Positions 33,316 through 42,029 of a DNA stretch of 64,000 nucleotides are shown piece by piece. The notes beneath the pieces were generated by a model. It saw only the letters and a list, made by a program, of their open reading frames with translations, ran no database searches and had not been told where the DNA came from. The position numbers and the translations under genes are program-made. The DNA is from Bradyrhizobiaceae bacterium Ga0074131 (GTDB lineage: Bacteria; Pseudomonadota; Alphaproteobacteria; Rhizobiales; Xanthobacteraceae): contig LNEC01000015.1 of NCBI GenBank assembly GCA_001464035.1, positions 1 through 64,000 of the forward strand, written 5' to 3'. Numbering within the stretch: the first letter of the stretch is position 1; the number at the start of each line of letters is the position of its first letter.

Positions 33316-34431
33316 ATGGCTGAAGATATCACCACGACAACGGGCATCGCCCGTCACGGCGCAGCCCGTCTGCCGTCGGTGGACGTCGATAGTTTCAATA
33401 TCGAACTCAAGGACGACGACGGCTTTCTCGGCGATCGCGCCAGCAAGGGCGCATTCCGCGAGATCCTGGACGCACTGCGCGAGCCGCTGAAGGACGGTGA
33501 TGATCCGCTCGGCAAAAAATCCGTCGAGGAAATCGGCAAGAGCAAGCTCGACGAGGCGCTGGTCGGCGACGATATCCACGCCGCCGCGCTGGTGCATAGC
33601 GCAGTCGAGGAGTTCGCGCAGGAGCTTGCCCACGTGACGGGGCGGTTTCTCAAGACCAAGGCCTGGGCCGGCACCGAACGCATCGTGGTCGGCGGCGGCT
33701 TCCGGCAGAGCCGGGTCGGCGAACTCGTGATCGCGCGCACCGATATCCTTCTCAAGGCCCAGGATTTCAAGGTCGATCTGGTTCCGATCCGCTTTCATCC
33801 GGATGAAGCAGGACTGATCGGCTGCCTGCATCTGGCGCCGTCATGGATCTTCGAAGCCCATGACAGCATCTTGGCGGTCGATATCGGCGGCACCAATATC
33901 CGCTGCGGCGTGGTCGAAACCCGCTGGAAGAAGGCGAAGGATCTTTCCAAGGCGGGCGTGTTCGAGTCCGAACTCTGGCGCCATGCCGATGAGGAGCCGA
34001 CCCGGGAAGGGGCGGTGAAGCGGCTGGTCAAGATGCTGAAGGGCCTGATCACGCAAGCCGAGGCGGAAGGGCTGAAGCTGGCGCCGTTCATCGGGATTTC
34101 CTGTCCCGGCGTCATCAATGGAGACGGCTCGATCGAGAAGGGCGCGCAGAACCTCCCGGGCAACTGGGAAAGCAGCAAATTCAATCTGCCGGCGAGCCTG
34201 GTCGACGGCATTCCGGAGATCGGTGATCACGACACCGCGGTTCTGATGCACAATGACGGCGTGGCGCAGGGACTTTCCGAGGTTCCGTTCATGCAGGATG
34301 TCGAGTGCTGGGGCGTGCTCACCATCGGCACCGGCCTGGGCAACGCGCGCTTCACCAATCGCGGCAAGGAAAAGAACGGCAGGAAGACCAGGGATAAGGA
34401 GGAGAAGAAGGAAAAGAAGGGCACGGATTGA
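33316..34431 (+). CDS. ROK-family protein with extra N-terminal domain and charged tail
   Basis: A 371-residue protein. The first ~190 residues are not recognised. The second half carries ROK sugar-kinase motifs: the phosphate-binding AVDIGGTNIRCGVVE, GISCPGVINGDGSIEKG, the catalytic Asp in MHNDGVAQG, and TIGTGLGNARFTNR. It then stops in a tail made almost entirely of Lys, Glu, Arg and Asp (GKEKNGRKTRDKEEKKEKKG), where a normal ROK kinase would continue for roughly another 100 residues. No HTH is seen. AAGGG precedes the ATG. Kinase activity is uncertain. Confidence 0.75.
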   Translation: MAEDITTTTGIARHGAARLPSVDVDSFNIELKDDDGFLGDRASKGAFREILDALREPLKDGDDPLGKKSVEEIGKSKLDEALVGDDIHAAALVHSAVEEFAQELAHVTGRFLKTKAWAGTERIVVGGGFRQSRVGELVIARTDILLKAQDFKVDLVPIRFHPDEAGLIGCLHLAPSWIFEAHDSILAVDIGGTNIRCGVVETRWKKAKDLSKAGVFESELWRHADEEPTREGAVKRLVKMLKGLITQAEAEGLKLAPFIGISCPGVINGDGSIEKGAQNLPGNWESSKFNLPASLVDGIPEIGDHDTAVLMHNDGVAQGLSEVPFMQDVECWGVLTIGTGLGNARFTNRGKEKNGRKTRDKEEKKEKKGTD

Positions 34432-34474
34432 GCCATCCCGAGGCGCGGACAACTTGGACTGGTCGCCGCCCTCT

Positions 34475-35515
34475 CTAACGAATCTTGGTGTTTGCAGATG
34501 CCGCCGGCGCCGTGCTGCCGCGCATCATCAACTCCGTACCGACGGTTTGGCCGGTCACCGGGATGCCGTTGCGTGCCGCATCGATCAGGGCGTCTGCAGC
34601 GGCCTGGCCCATCAGCTTGGCGGGAACATGAACACTCGAGAGCGGAGGGTTCACCACCCGTGTGATCGGAAGGTCGTCGAAGCCGATAAGGGAGATATCT
34701 TCCGGCACGCGAACGTTCAATCGCTGGCACGCGAACAGCGCGCCGAGCGCCTGAATGTCGTTTGCGCAGAAAAGGGCGGTCGGCGGATTTTTCCGCGTGA
34801 CCAGCCGCGTTGCTGCTTCCGCCGACACCTCGATCTCGAACGGTTGTTCCGACACGAGTTCCGGCTCGAAGCGAATCTTGTGACGCAGGAGCGCAGAGCG
34901 ATAGGCATCGAACCGTTGCGCGGCGCGGTCGTTGATGTCCGTCACGCCGCAGATCAGGCCGATGCGGCGATGCCCGAGGCTGATCAGCATTTCGACGGCC
35001 TCGGTCGCTGCCGCGTAATTGTCGAAAGATATCGACGGTATCGCAGGCTCGGGACTCGTCGACCAGGTCACGACAAACGGAATTCGGTAGTGACGCAACA
35101 GATTGTAAAGCGCCGCATCTCGCTTGTAGCCGGTCAGGATAACGCCTTCGACGCGGCTTTCGATCAACTTGCGGATGATGCCGGCTTCGATCTCAGCCGA
35201 GTAATTCGCATTTGCGATCAGCAGACTGAGCCCGGCGGCCTGAAGGCGGTTCTGGATCGCCTCGGTGAACTCCGCATAGATCGAGTTGGAAATGGTAGGG
35301 ACGACCAGCCCGACGAGACCGGTTCGCCTTGAGGAGAAGGTCGCGGCACGCCCATCCGGGACGAACTGATACCGGCTGACGAGCTTGAGAATTCGCTCCC
35401 GCGTCTCAGGTGCAACCCTGTCCGGATGGCGGAGCGCCCGACTTATGGTCGCCACCGAAACCCCGGCGTGCCGAGCAAGCCAGCGGATTGTCACTGATTT
35501 TGGTGCCTCTTTCAT
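34475..35515 (-). CDS. LacI-family transcriptional regulator
   Basis: A 346-residue repressor-type regulator. The N-terminal LacI HTH is at about 8-30 (VTIRWLARHAGVSVATISRALRHPDRV) with the hinge helix after it, and a periplasmic-binding-protein-like effector domain follows (GLVGLVVPTISNSIYAEF, GVILTGYKRD, PTALFCANDIQALG, ISLIGFDDLPIT). It is divergent from the HisD-like gene; a perfect LacI-type palindrome lies between them, and a second near-identical one precedes the ABC transporter genes. It therefore most likely represses this catabolic module and responds to a sugar-like inducer. A TTG six codons upstream (35533) is an alternative start. Confidence 0.9.
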   Translation of the reverse strand: MKEAPKSVTIRWLARHAGVSVATISRALRHPDRVAPETRERILKLVSRYQFVPDGRAATFSSRRTGLVGLVVPTISNSIYAEFTEAIQNRLQAAGLSLLIANANYSAEIEAGIIRKLIESRVEGVILTGYKRDAALYNLLRHYRIPFVVTWSTSPEPAIPSISFDNYAAATEAVEMLISLGHRRIGLICGVTDINDRAAQRFDAYRSALLRHKIRFEPELVSEQPFEIEVSAEAATRLVTRKNPPTALFCANDIQALGALFACQRLNVRVPEDISLIGFDDLPITRVVNPPLSSVHVPAKLMGQAAADALIDAARNGIPVTGQTVGTELMMRGSTAPAASANTKIR

Positions 35516-35543
35516 GCCGGCAACTGAAAGCAACGAGTTGATC

Positions 35544-35573
35544 TTGACAAGAGCAATCGGAATGGGGTTAGGT
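35544..35573 (+). promoter_or_regulatory. Candidate sigma-70 promoter of the HisD-like gene
   Basis: TTGACA at 35544-35549 is a perfect -35 element. TTAGGT at 35568-35573 is a weak -10 with an 18-nt spacer. The operator palindrome starts immediately after it, at 35574, where bound repressor would block initiation. Confidence 0.5.
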
Positions 35574-35589
35574 ATGTAACCGGTTACAT
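35574..35589. promoter_or_regulatory. Operator 1: perfect LacI-type palindrome
   Basis: ATGTAACCGGTTACAT is a perfect 16-bp palindrome with a central CG, the symmetry typical of LacI-family operators. It overlaps the presumed transcription start of the HisD-like gene and lies in the gap shared with the divergent LacI-family gene. A 12/14 match is at 37120-37133. Confidence 0.8.
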
Positions 35590-35619
35590 CAACTGAGCCG
35601 ATCGTCGAGGCGATAATCG

Positions 35620-36915
35620 ATGGCTGATTATCTGAAGCGTGCAGAGCAGCGGTCCCGACAAGACAGCCGCGACCTGGTCGAACTTGTGCGGACCATGATC
35701 GCCGACGTTGAAAAGGATGGCGATGACGCCGTTCGCCGGTACGCGCGCGATCTCGACGGGTGGCATAGTTCCGACTTCCGCGTGTCCGACGACGAGATTG
35801 CCTCCGCGCGGCGGGCGATGAGCTCTGTGTTCAAGGATGATTTCGCCTTCTGCAAGAAACAAGTGACTGATTTCGCCAGACGCCAGCGGGATTCACTGTC
35901 GGAGTTCGAGGCGCAGTTCGGCGACGGGATCACGCTCGGCCAGAAGATCATTCCGGTCGAGGCTGTCGGTTGCTACATCCCAGGCGGCAAGTATCCGTTG
36001 ATCTCGGCCGCGATCATGAGCGTTGCGACCGCGGCCGTCGCAGGGGTCGGTCATATTGTGGGCGCGGCACCGCCGCGCGAGGGAAAAGGCATTTTCCCTC
36101 CGACGCTCTATGCGCTCGCCGAGTCGGGCGCGACCGAAATATACTCGATTGGAGGCGTGCAGGCACTGGCTGCGATGGCGTTCGGGTGCGTCGGCATGCG
36201 TCCGGTCGACATGATCACGGGTCCTGGCAACGCGTATGTGGCTGAAGCCAAGCGTCAGCTCTTCGGGCTAGTCGGCATCGATCTCCCGGCCGGTCCCACC
36301 GAAATCCTGGTGATCGCCGATGATAGCGCTGATCCCGCCCTCGTCGCGACGGATCTTCTCGGACAGGCCGAGCATGGGCCGGATAGTCCTGCGTGGCTGA
36401 TCACGACATCGCCCAGATTGGGCCGCGAGGTGATTGCGGAAATCGAGCGGCAACTGTTGACTCTTCCGACCGCCGCCATCGCCGGCTCGGCCTGGAAGCG
36501 CTGGGGCGAGGTCGCTGTGGTGGATGATGACGATGCCGCCATCGCGCTCAGTGACCGATATGCGCCTGAACATCTCGAAGTGCTGACCCGGCGCAACGAC
36601 TACTATCTCGACAATCTCAAGAACTACGGCAGTCTGTTCGTGGGCGAAGAGAGCACGGTGGCCTATGGCGACAAGGGCGTCGGCACCAACCATACCCTGC
36701 CGACCGGCCGTGCCGCGCGCTACACCGGCGGCCTGTGGGTCGGAAAATTCCTGAAAACCGTCACCTACCAGCGGCTTACCCCAGAGGCGAGCGAGCGTAT
36801 CGCGCCGATCATCGGTCGCATGTGCGCAAGCGAAGGAATGCTGGCGCATGAAATCACCGCGACAGTCCGACAGCAGCGCTATGCCCAGCGGCGGCGCGGC
36901 GAAAGCGGGGCCTGA
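35620..36915 (+). CDS. Histidinol dehydrogenase-family protein, sulfopropanediol dehydrogenase (HpsN)-like
   Basis: A 431-residue zinc-dependent NAD dehydrogenase of the HisD superfamily. The metal ligands and catalytic residues align with E. coli HisD: Q249 and H252 (QAEHGPDS), E317/H318 (APEHLEV), D351 (YGDKGVGTNH) and H410 (MLAHE). The substrate loop reads CYIPGGKYPL (118-127) rather than the VPGGTAPL of true histidinol dehydrogenases, as in HpsN, which oxidises 2,3-dihydroxypropane-1-sulfonate. No his genes are nearby; it sits with a LacI regulator and a sugar ABC importer. I infer a catabolic alcohol or sulfonate dehydrogenase; the exact substrate is unknown. Confidence 0.85.
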   Translation: MADYLKRAEQRSRQDSRDLVELVRTMIADVEKDGDDAVRRYARDLDGWHSSDFRVSDDEIASARRAMSSVFKDDFAFCKKQVTDFARRQRDSLSEFEAQFGDGITLGQKIIPVEAVGCYIPGGKYPLISAAIMSVATAAVAGVGHIVGAAPPREGKGIFPPTLYALAESGATEIYSIGGVQALAAMAFGCVGMRPVDMITGPGNAYVAEAKRQLFGLVGIDLPAGPTEILVIADDSADPALVATDLLGQAEHGPDSPAWLITTSPRLGREVIAEIERQLLTLPTAAIAGSAWKRWGEVAVVDDDDAAIALSDRYAPEHLEVLTRRNDYYLDNLKNYGSLFVGEESTVAYGDKGVGTNHTLPTGRAARYTGGLWVGKFLKTVTYQRLTPEASERIAPIIGRMCASEGMLAHEITATVRQQRYAQRRRGESGA

Positions 36916-37119
36916 TGTCCAGCCGCTCCGCCGGATGCAGAGTTGCGCCGCAGGCGGCCATTGCGGCGGGCGAGGCATTCTCGCGGCATGGCAAACTCGA
37001 CGTCGTTCCCAAGGTCCATGGCCGGTCGCGATGCGATGCCGCGATGCTCGGCGCGGCCTCCGGTCGTCAGCAGAACTCTCCGAGGAAACCCACCAAGAAG
37101 GTTTCCAAAACAATGGAAC

Positions 37120-37133
37120 TGTAACGGCTTACA
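37120..37133. promoter_or_regulatory. Operator 2 upstream of the ABC transporter genes
   Basis: TGTAACGGCTTACA differs from the core of operator 1 (TGTAACCGGTTACA) at two positions. It lies 16 bp before the start codon of the binding-protein gene, in a 233-bp gap after the HisD-like gene that contains no convincing gene. It indicates that the transporter is a second target of the same LacI-family regulator. Confidence 0.7.
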
Positions 37134-37148
37134 ATTCAGGGAGGTACC

Positions 37149-38540
37149 ATGACCAGCAATGACAGAACGAGATCGCGATCGTTGCTCGACAGGCGCAATT
37201 TTCTGGGCGGAGCGGCAGCGGCGGGAATTGGCGCACGCAGCCTGTTCGGCGCCAGCAGCGCTTCCGCGCAAAGCACGAAAACCGGAACGATCCGCGTCTG
37301 GGGTGAACCAGGACCTTACGGCGGCACCGCAGTGGCCGCGATGAATGAATGGGCGCAGAAGAATGCGCCCGGGCTGAAGTTTGAAATCGAAACCATCCCG
37401 TGGGACGGCGTCTACATCAAGCTGATGACGGATCTCGCGGCTCGTCGCCCGCCATCGCTGATCAGCGTGGAGTCGCCGATCGCGATGCAGATGATGGCCG
37501 AAGGTCTGTTGCTTGCGGTCGACGATATCGCCGACAAGATCGGGCGCGATCGTCTGGTCGAGGGCGTGAAGTGGGACTACTGGGGAAGCTGGAAAGGCAA
37601 GCAGTACGTGATCCCGGCGCATCATCAGCCGCACCTGCTGCTGGTTCGCATGGATATCGTGAACGAGCTGGGGTTGAAGGATCCAGATACCTGGGACTGG
37701 AACGATCTCCTGAACGCAGCCAAGACAATTACCCAGAAGAAGCAGAACATGGCCGGCTTCTGCATGGCGCTCGGCCGAAATCTCTGTACCGACTATCACT
37801 TCGCCGCCTTGTTGCATGCGGCGGGCGGCCGGATGTTCGACGCATCGAACAAGTTCGAGGTCGCGTTCGATAGTCCGGAAACCGTCGAAGCGCTGACCTT
37901 CGTGAAGGAGTTGCAGCCATACATGCCGAAGGGCGCGGTCGAATACAGCTTCCTTCAGGTGGTGGATGCGCACGTCACCGGCCAGACGGCGATGAGCTTC
38001 TATTGGGGTCGCACGCTCGGTCGCGCGGCGGAGGAGGCCAAGCCGATCTTCGAAGCGACCGAGGCGTTCAATCATGCGCGCAACCCGCGGACGAGCCGGC
38101 GCAGCAACTGGAATGATTTCCAGGGCTGGTGCATTCCTGCGCAGAACAATCCCTATATCGAGGAGGTCAAGCAGGCGCTGCTTTATCAGCAGACCAGCAA
38201 GGAATGGCTCGTGAAATACTGCCACTCGCTGATGCCGAATGTGGCGCCCACCTACAAGGATATCGCCAACTCCGAAGAGTTGAAGAACCACCCGTTCTAC
38301 AAGTCGAAACCGAAGACGGTTGACACCTACTTCAAGAGTTCGCTGGCGAATTCCAGCAGTACAGCCAACGAGCTTCTGCAGGGGAGCAATCCTTTCTCGG
38401 GATATGTTCATGGTCGCTCCATTCTCGCGCAGACGGTTCAGAAGGTCGTGATCGACAACCAGACGCCACAGCAGGCCGCCAAGTGGGGCGCGCGTGAGTT
38501 GGAGGCGATCCGGCGCGAGAATATCCGCTTGCTTGGATGA
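37149..38540 (+). CDS. Sugar ABC transporter substrate-binding protein (family 1)
   Basis: Periplasmic receptor of a carbohydrate-type ABC importer. The 463-residue protein starts with a Tat-type signal (DRRNFLGGAAAAGIG, with R15-R16; likely cleavage near SASAQS). The mature part begins GTIRVWGEPGPYGG and continues with the extracellular solute-binding family 1 pattern (WDGVYIKLMTDLAARRPPSLIS). GGGAGG at 37139-37144 is a strong ribosome-binding site. The ligand is unknown. Two permease genes and an ATPase gene follow. Confidence 0.9.
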   Translation: MTSNDRTRSRSLLDRRNFLGGAAAAGIGARSLFGASSASAQSTKTGTIRVWGEPGPYGGTAVAAMNEWAQKNAPGLKFEIETIPWDGVYIKLMTDLAARRPPSLISVESPIAMQMMAEGLLLAVDDIADKIGRDRLVEGVKWDYWGSWKGKQYVIPAHHQPHLLLVRMDIVNELGLKDPDTWDWNDLLNAAKTITQKKQNMAGFCMALGRNLCTDYHFAALLHAAGGRMFDASNKFEVAFDSPETVEALTFVKELQPYMPKGAVEYSFLQVVDAHVTGQTAMSFYWGRTLGRAAEEAKPIFEATEAFNHARNPRTSRRSNWNDFQGWCIPAQNNPYIEEVKQALLYQQTSKEWLVKYCHSLMPNVAPTYKDIANSEELKNHPFYKSKPKTVDTYFKSSLANSSSTANELLQGSNPFSGYVHGRSILAQTVQKVVIDNQTPQQAAKWGARELEAIRRENIRLLG

Positions 38541-38594
38541 ACGATCTCGCCGGGCGGCACTCGCTGCCCGGCGCCATCTTTGATCGGAACAGCA

Positions 38595-39497
38595 ATGTCT
38601 CGCTTCAGTTTTCTGTCTTCTGATCGGGCTGTCGGGCTGCTTTTCATTGCGCCTTTCGTGGTCACGGCGCTCGTGTTCATGGTGTACCCGATCGCCGAGG
38701 CGATCCGGATGGCGTTCTTCAACTACAACCCGCTGCGGCCCGATCTCGTATCCTATGCGGGGATGTCGAATTTCGAGTTCATTTTCTCCGACCCGTTGTT
38801 CTGGAGTTCGTTTGGTCAGGGGACGGTCTGGACGTTACTGTCCATCCTGTTCCAGACGGTCTTCGGCGTGGGCATTGCGCTGCTGCTCCATCGCAAGCTG
38901 TTCGGCATGGCGATCTTTCGCGGCATGCTGCTGTTTCCCTATATCGTGCCGACCGTGGTGATCGCTCTGATCTGGCGATGGATATTCAATCCCGAGATCG
39001 GGGTGGTCAACTATGGCCTGCTCTCCGTCGGCCTGATCGGGGAGCCGATCTACTGGCTGTCGACGCCGACCATGGCGATGGCCTCAACGATCATGCTCAA
39101 CGTCTGGAAGTACACGCCGTTCGTGGTGATCTGCGTGTTGGCGAGGCTGCAGTCGGTGCCGCTGGAACTGTATGATGCGGCCAAGGTCGACGGCGCAGGT
39201 GCGTTCCGGCGTTTCCTCGACGTCACGCTGCCGCAGCTTCGCGAGGTTCTGATCGTCGTCATCGTGTTTCGCACGATCTGGACCTTCAATAAATTCGAGG
39301 AAATCTACCTGTTGACGAAAGGCGGACCGGGCACCTCTACCTTCAACCTCGCTGTCTATTCGTTCGAACAATCCATGGCCAGTTTGCGGCTCGGTGTCGG
39401 CGCCGCGACCGGCGTCGTCATGATGATCATGCTCATGATCGGAAGCGTCGTATATCTGCGCGTGGCGGGCTTCGGCAACGAGGAGAAGGAAGCGTGA
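38595..39497 (+). CDS. Sugar ABC transporter permease (MalF/UgpA-like)
   Basis: First inner-membrane permease subunit, 300 residues with six predicted transmembrane helices. The EAA loop reads YDAAKVDGAGAFRRFLDVTLPQL (about 195-217), which docks the ATPase. The ATG at 38595 is used; a TTG five codons upstream is possible. Its stop overlaps the GTG start of the next permease by 4 bp, indicating coupling. Confidence 0.92.
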   Translation: MSRFSFLSSDRAVGLLFIAPFVVTALVFMVYPIAEAIRMAFFNYNPLRPDLVSYAGMSNFEFIFSDPLFWSSFGQGTVWTLLSILFQTVFGVGIALLLHRKLFGMAIFRGMLLFPYIVPTVVIALIWRWIFNPEIGVVNYGLLSVGLIGEPIYWLSTPTMAMASTIMLNVWKYTPFVVICVLARLQSVPLELYDAAKVDGAGAFRRFLDVTLPQLREVLIVVIVFRTIWTFNKFEEIYLLTKGGPGTSTFNLAVYSFEQSMASLRLGVGAATGVVMMIMLMIGSVVYLRVAGFGNEEKEA

Positions 39498-40393
39498 CCG
39501 GCGATGCATGGTGGTCTGCGACCAAGAAGGCATCTCTCTATCTGGTTCTGTGCATTGTCACGCTGACCGTGTGCTTCCCGCTGATCTGGGCGCTGTCGAC
39601 GTCGCTGAAGCCGAAATCGGAGATCTTTGCCACGCCGCCGACGCTGATTCCGCACTCGACGACGTTGGAGAACTACGAAGCGTTGCTTGGCGGACGTCAG
39701 CAATACTATCAGTCCGGCGGAGCCAGCCAGGCGATGGGGCCAACGCCGGCGCAGTTCTTCACCCGATGGTTTGTGAACAGCGTTATCGTGACCCTGGGCT
39801 CTACGCTGATCAGCATCGTGGTATCGACGCTGGCCGCCTACAGCCTGACACGCTTCAGATATTGGGGCCGGAGCGTGATTCCATACTTCAGCCTGCTTGG
39901 CTACATGATGCCCTCGATCATCTTTGTGTTTCCGTTGTTCCTGATGATGGTTCGGCTGGAGTTGACCGACAACCTACTGAGCCTCGTCTTTGGCTACGTC
40001 TGCATCACGCTGCCGTTCTGCATGTGGTTGATGTGGGCTTTCATGCGCTCGATTCCGATCGAGATCGAAGAGGCTGCTCTCATCGACGGGGCATCTCGCT
40101 ACCAGGTCTTCGCGCAGGTCGTGCTCCCCACGGCTTTGCCGGGTATCATCGCCGCATCCATTTTTTCGATAATCGTCTCCTGGAACGATTATCTGTTTGG
40201 CCGTGTCTTCATCAATTCGCTGGATAACCTGACGCTCACGGTGGGCGTGATGCTTTTCTTCGAGGGCACGCACGTGGATTGGGGACTGCTGATGGCCGCG
40301 TCGGTACTGATGACCGTGCCGATGGCAATTCTGTTCATGGCGTTACAGCGCCATCTGGTAGCGGGCTTTGGCGCCGGCGCGGTCAAGGGTTAA
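39494..40393 (+). CDS. Sugar ABC transporter permease (MalG/UgpE-like)
   Basis: Second permease subunit, 299 residues, six predicted transmembrane helices and the EAA loop EEAALIDGASRYQVFAQVVLP. Translation starts at GTG 39494 within a GTGA overlap with the first permease gene. A long periplasmic loop (about 55-90, QQYYQSGGASQAMGPTPAQ) follows helix one. Part of the four-gene importer operon. Confidence 0.92.
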   Translation: MTGDAWWSATKKASLYLVLCIVTLTVCFPLIWALSTSLKPKSEIFATPPTLIPHSTTLENYEALLGGRQQYYQSGGASQAMGPTPAQFFTRWFVNSVIVTLGSTLISIVVSTLAAYSLTRFRYWGRSVIPYFSLLGYMMPSIIFVFPLFLMMVRLELTDNLLSLVFGYVCITLPFCMWLMWAFMRSIPIEIEEAALIDGASRYQVFAQVVLPTALPGIIAASIFSIIVSWNDYLFGRVFINSLDNLTLTVGVMLFFEGTHVDWGLLMAASVLMTVPMAILFMALQRHLVAGFGAGAVKG

Positions 40394-40414
40394 CCTGGCG
40401 AAAGATTGAGTGGA

Positions 40415-41512
40415 ATGGACGTCAAGCTGCAGGGCATCAACAAGAGCTTCGGTAACGTCTCGATCCTTGAGGACGTGAATCTTTTGTTCCCAAGCCGGAA
40501 GTTCGTTACCCTGCTCGGTCCGTCAGGCTGCGGAAAGACGACATTACTCCGCATGATAGCAGGCCTTGAGGAGGTGTCGGCGGGCACCATCCTTTTCGGC
40601 GGACGAGAAGTGAATAAGCTCGCCCCGCGAGATCGCAATATTGCGATGGTGTTTCAATCTTACGCGCTTTATCCGCAGATGACGGTTCGCAGGAATCTTG
40701 GCTATGGCTTGCGCGTTCGCAAGACGCCGCCCGCGGAAATCGACGATGCCGTCGAGCGCGTCGCCCGCATACTTGAGATCGATCATCTCCTCGACAGAAA
40801 GCCTGCGCAGCTATCCGGTGGCCAGCGCCAGCGCGTGGCGCTGGGGCGAGCCATGGTCCGCAAGCCCGATATATTTCTGATGGATGAACCGCTCTCGAAT
40901 CTCGACGCAAAATTGCGGGTAACCATGCGCGGTGAACTCAGGCGCTTTCATCTCGATCTCAACGCCACCACTGTATACGTCACTCATGATCAGCTCGAAG
41001 CGATGACGATGTCGGATTTGATTGCCGTCATGCACAAGGGCAGGGTGCAGCAGTTCGGCACACCTGAAGATGTCTACAGCAGGCCGGCAAATCTGTTCGT
41101 GGCGGGATTCATAGGCAGTCCGCCGATGAACTTCCTCGACGGTGCGATCGATCTCGGGCGGTTCAAAGTTCGTGAAGCGGCGCTGCCGCTCCCGCCGCTG
41201 GCCAGCGGGGTGGCTCCCGGTCTCGATGCGGTGATCGGCGTCCGACCCCAGGATTTAAGCTTGGTCGACACAGCCGGTTCCGACGCGCTTACCGGGAAAG
41301 TTTCCCTGGTCGAGCTGTTGGGCTCGGAAAAGCTTATTGAGGTACAAGTATCCGACCGCAAGCGCATCAGCGTCCAGGTTCACGCTGCGACGCAGGTCGC
41401 CCTCGGCGAGAAAGTCCATGTCCGGTTTAGCGCGCAAAGCACCCATGTTTTCGACAAGCGGACCGAGCAATCCTTGTTGGCAGAGGCGGCTATCGGCGAG
41501 GCGCGTCAGTAA
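40415..41512 (+). CDS. Sugar ABC transporter ATP-binding protein (MalK/UgpC-like)
   Basis: ATPase subunit of the importer. The 365-residue protein has Walker A GPSGCGKT at 35-42, the Q-loop, the LSGGQ signature at 133-137, Walker B ending in D157-E158, and the H-loop VTHD. The C-terminal part (about 240-365) is the TOBE-type regulatory domain found in MalK-like proteins (IGVRPQDLSL). The ATG at 40415 is used; a TTG three codons upstream is possible. Last gene of the module. Confidence 0.93.
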   Translation: MDVKLQGINKSFGNVSILEDVNLLFPSRKFVTLLGPSGCGKTTLLRMIAGLEEVSAGTILFGGREVNKLAPRDRNIAMVFQSYALYPQMTVRRNLGYGLRVRKTPPAEIDDAVERVARILEIDHLLDRKPAQLSGGQRQRVALGRAMVRKPDIFLMDEPLSNLDAKLRVTMRGELRRFHLDLNATTVYVTHDQLEAMTMSDLIAVMHKGRVQQFGTPEDVYSRPANLFVAGFIGSPPMNFLDGAIDLGRFKVREAALPLPPLASGVAPGLDAVIGVRPQDLSLVDTAGSDALTGKVSLVELLGSEKLIEVQVSDRKRISVQVHAATQVALGEKVHVRFSAQSTHVFDKRTEQSLLAEAAIGEARQ

Positions 41513-41860
41513 CGGAGCTAACGTCAGCGCATCGCAGGGCACGGCGTCTCGGCGATTCCGAGGCGGGTAACCTTGATTGGTTAGGTTAAGGGCGGGATCG
41601 CGTTGCCGTTTCCCGGCGGCTCGCTACGGTCGAACTGTCGCTCACGCTGGCCAGCGAAGCCGCACTTCCGGCCAGAATTTCAATGACGCGACACGGGGCC
41701 GTCAGGGTTTTTGTCGCGTCTGGCGGCCCCACTTCTGCCGCCTGCGGCAGGTTTGCCCCGGCACCGGCAAAATCACGCCCGCAGCGCCTTGTCTGCCCCG
41801 CCATCCTCGCCTAGAACTCGCCCCGACCGCGGGCGGATCATGCCGCCCGCCTTGGCGCCC
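41513..41860. other. Gene-free gap upstream of tRNA-Ser
   Basis: About 348 bp with no credible gene. A 6-bp stem (CTGCCG 41735-41740 with CGGCAG 41745-41750, loop CCTG) is a weak candidate terminator for the transporter operon. The tRNA promoter is expected in the last ~100 bp, but I cannot place it. Confidence 0.4.
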
Positions 41861-41950
41861 GGAGAGGTGGCAGAGTGGTCGAATGCACCGCACTCGAAAT
41901 GCGGCATAGGTGCAAGCCTATCGGGGGTTCGAATCCCTCCCTCTCCGCCA
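41861..41950 (+). tRNA. tRNA-Ser (anticodon CGA)
   Basis: A 90-nt class II tRNA. The acceptor stem GGAGAGG pairs with CCTCTCC, followed by discriminator G and an encoded CCA at 41948-41950. The anticodon loop CTCGAAA gives anticodon CGA, which reads UCG serine codons. A long variable arm (GGCATAGGTGCAAGCCTATC region) and a T-loop TTCGAAT are present. Accessory DNA begins directly after it with an integrase remnant, so it is the likely attachment site. Confidence 0.97.
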
Positions 41951-42029
41951 GTTTTTAGGTCCTATCCGCCACTTTCTCATCGCGAGAAAGCCTTGAAAAA
42001 CAGCGTTTCCGGCTTGCGAAAGCGAGTAA

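Noticed and set aside
35620..36915. Calling the HisD-like protein the histidine-biosynthesis enzyme
   Set aside because: No other his genes are nearby, the substrate loop is HpsN-like, and the gene is tied to a LacI regulator and sugar importer.
36915..37124. 69-residue frame overlapping the HisD-like stop (TGATG)
   Set aside because: No family resemblance and no clear conservation signal; the region probably serves as promoter/operator DNA.
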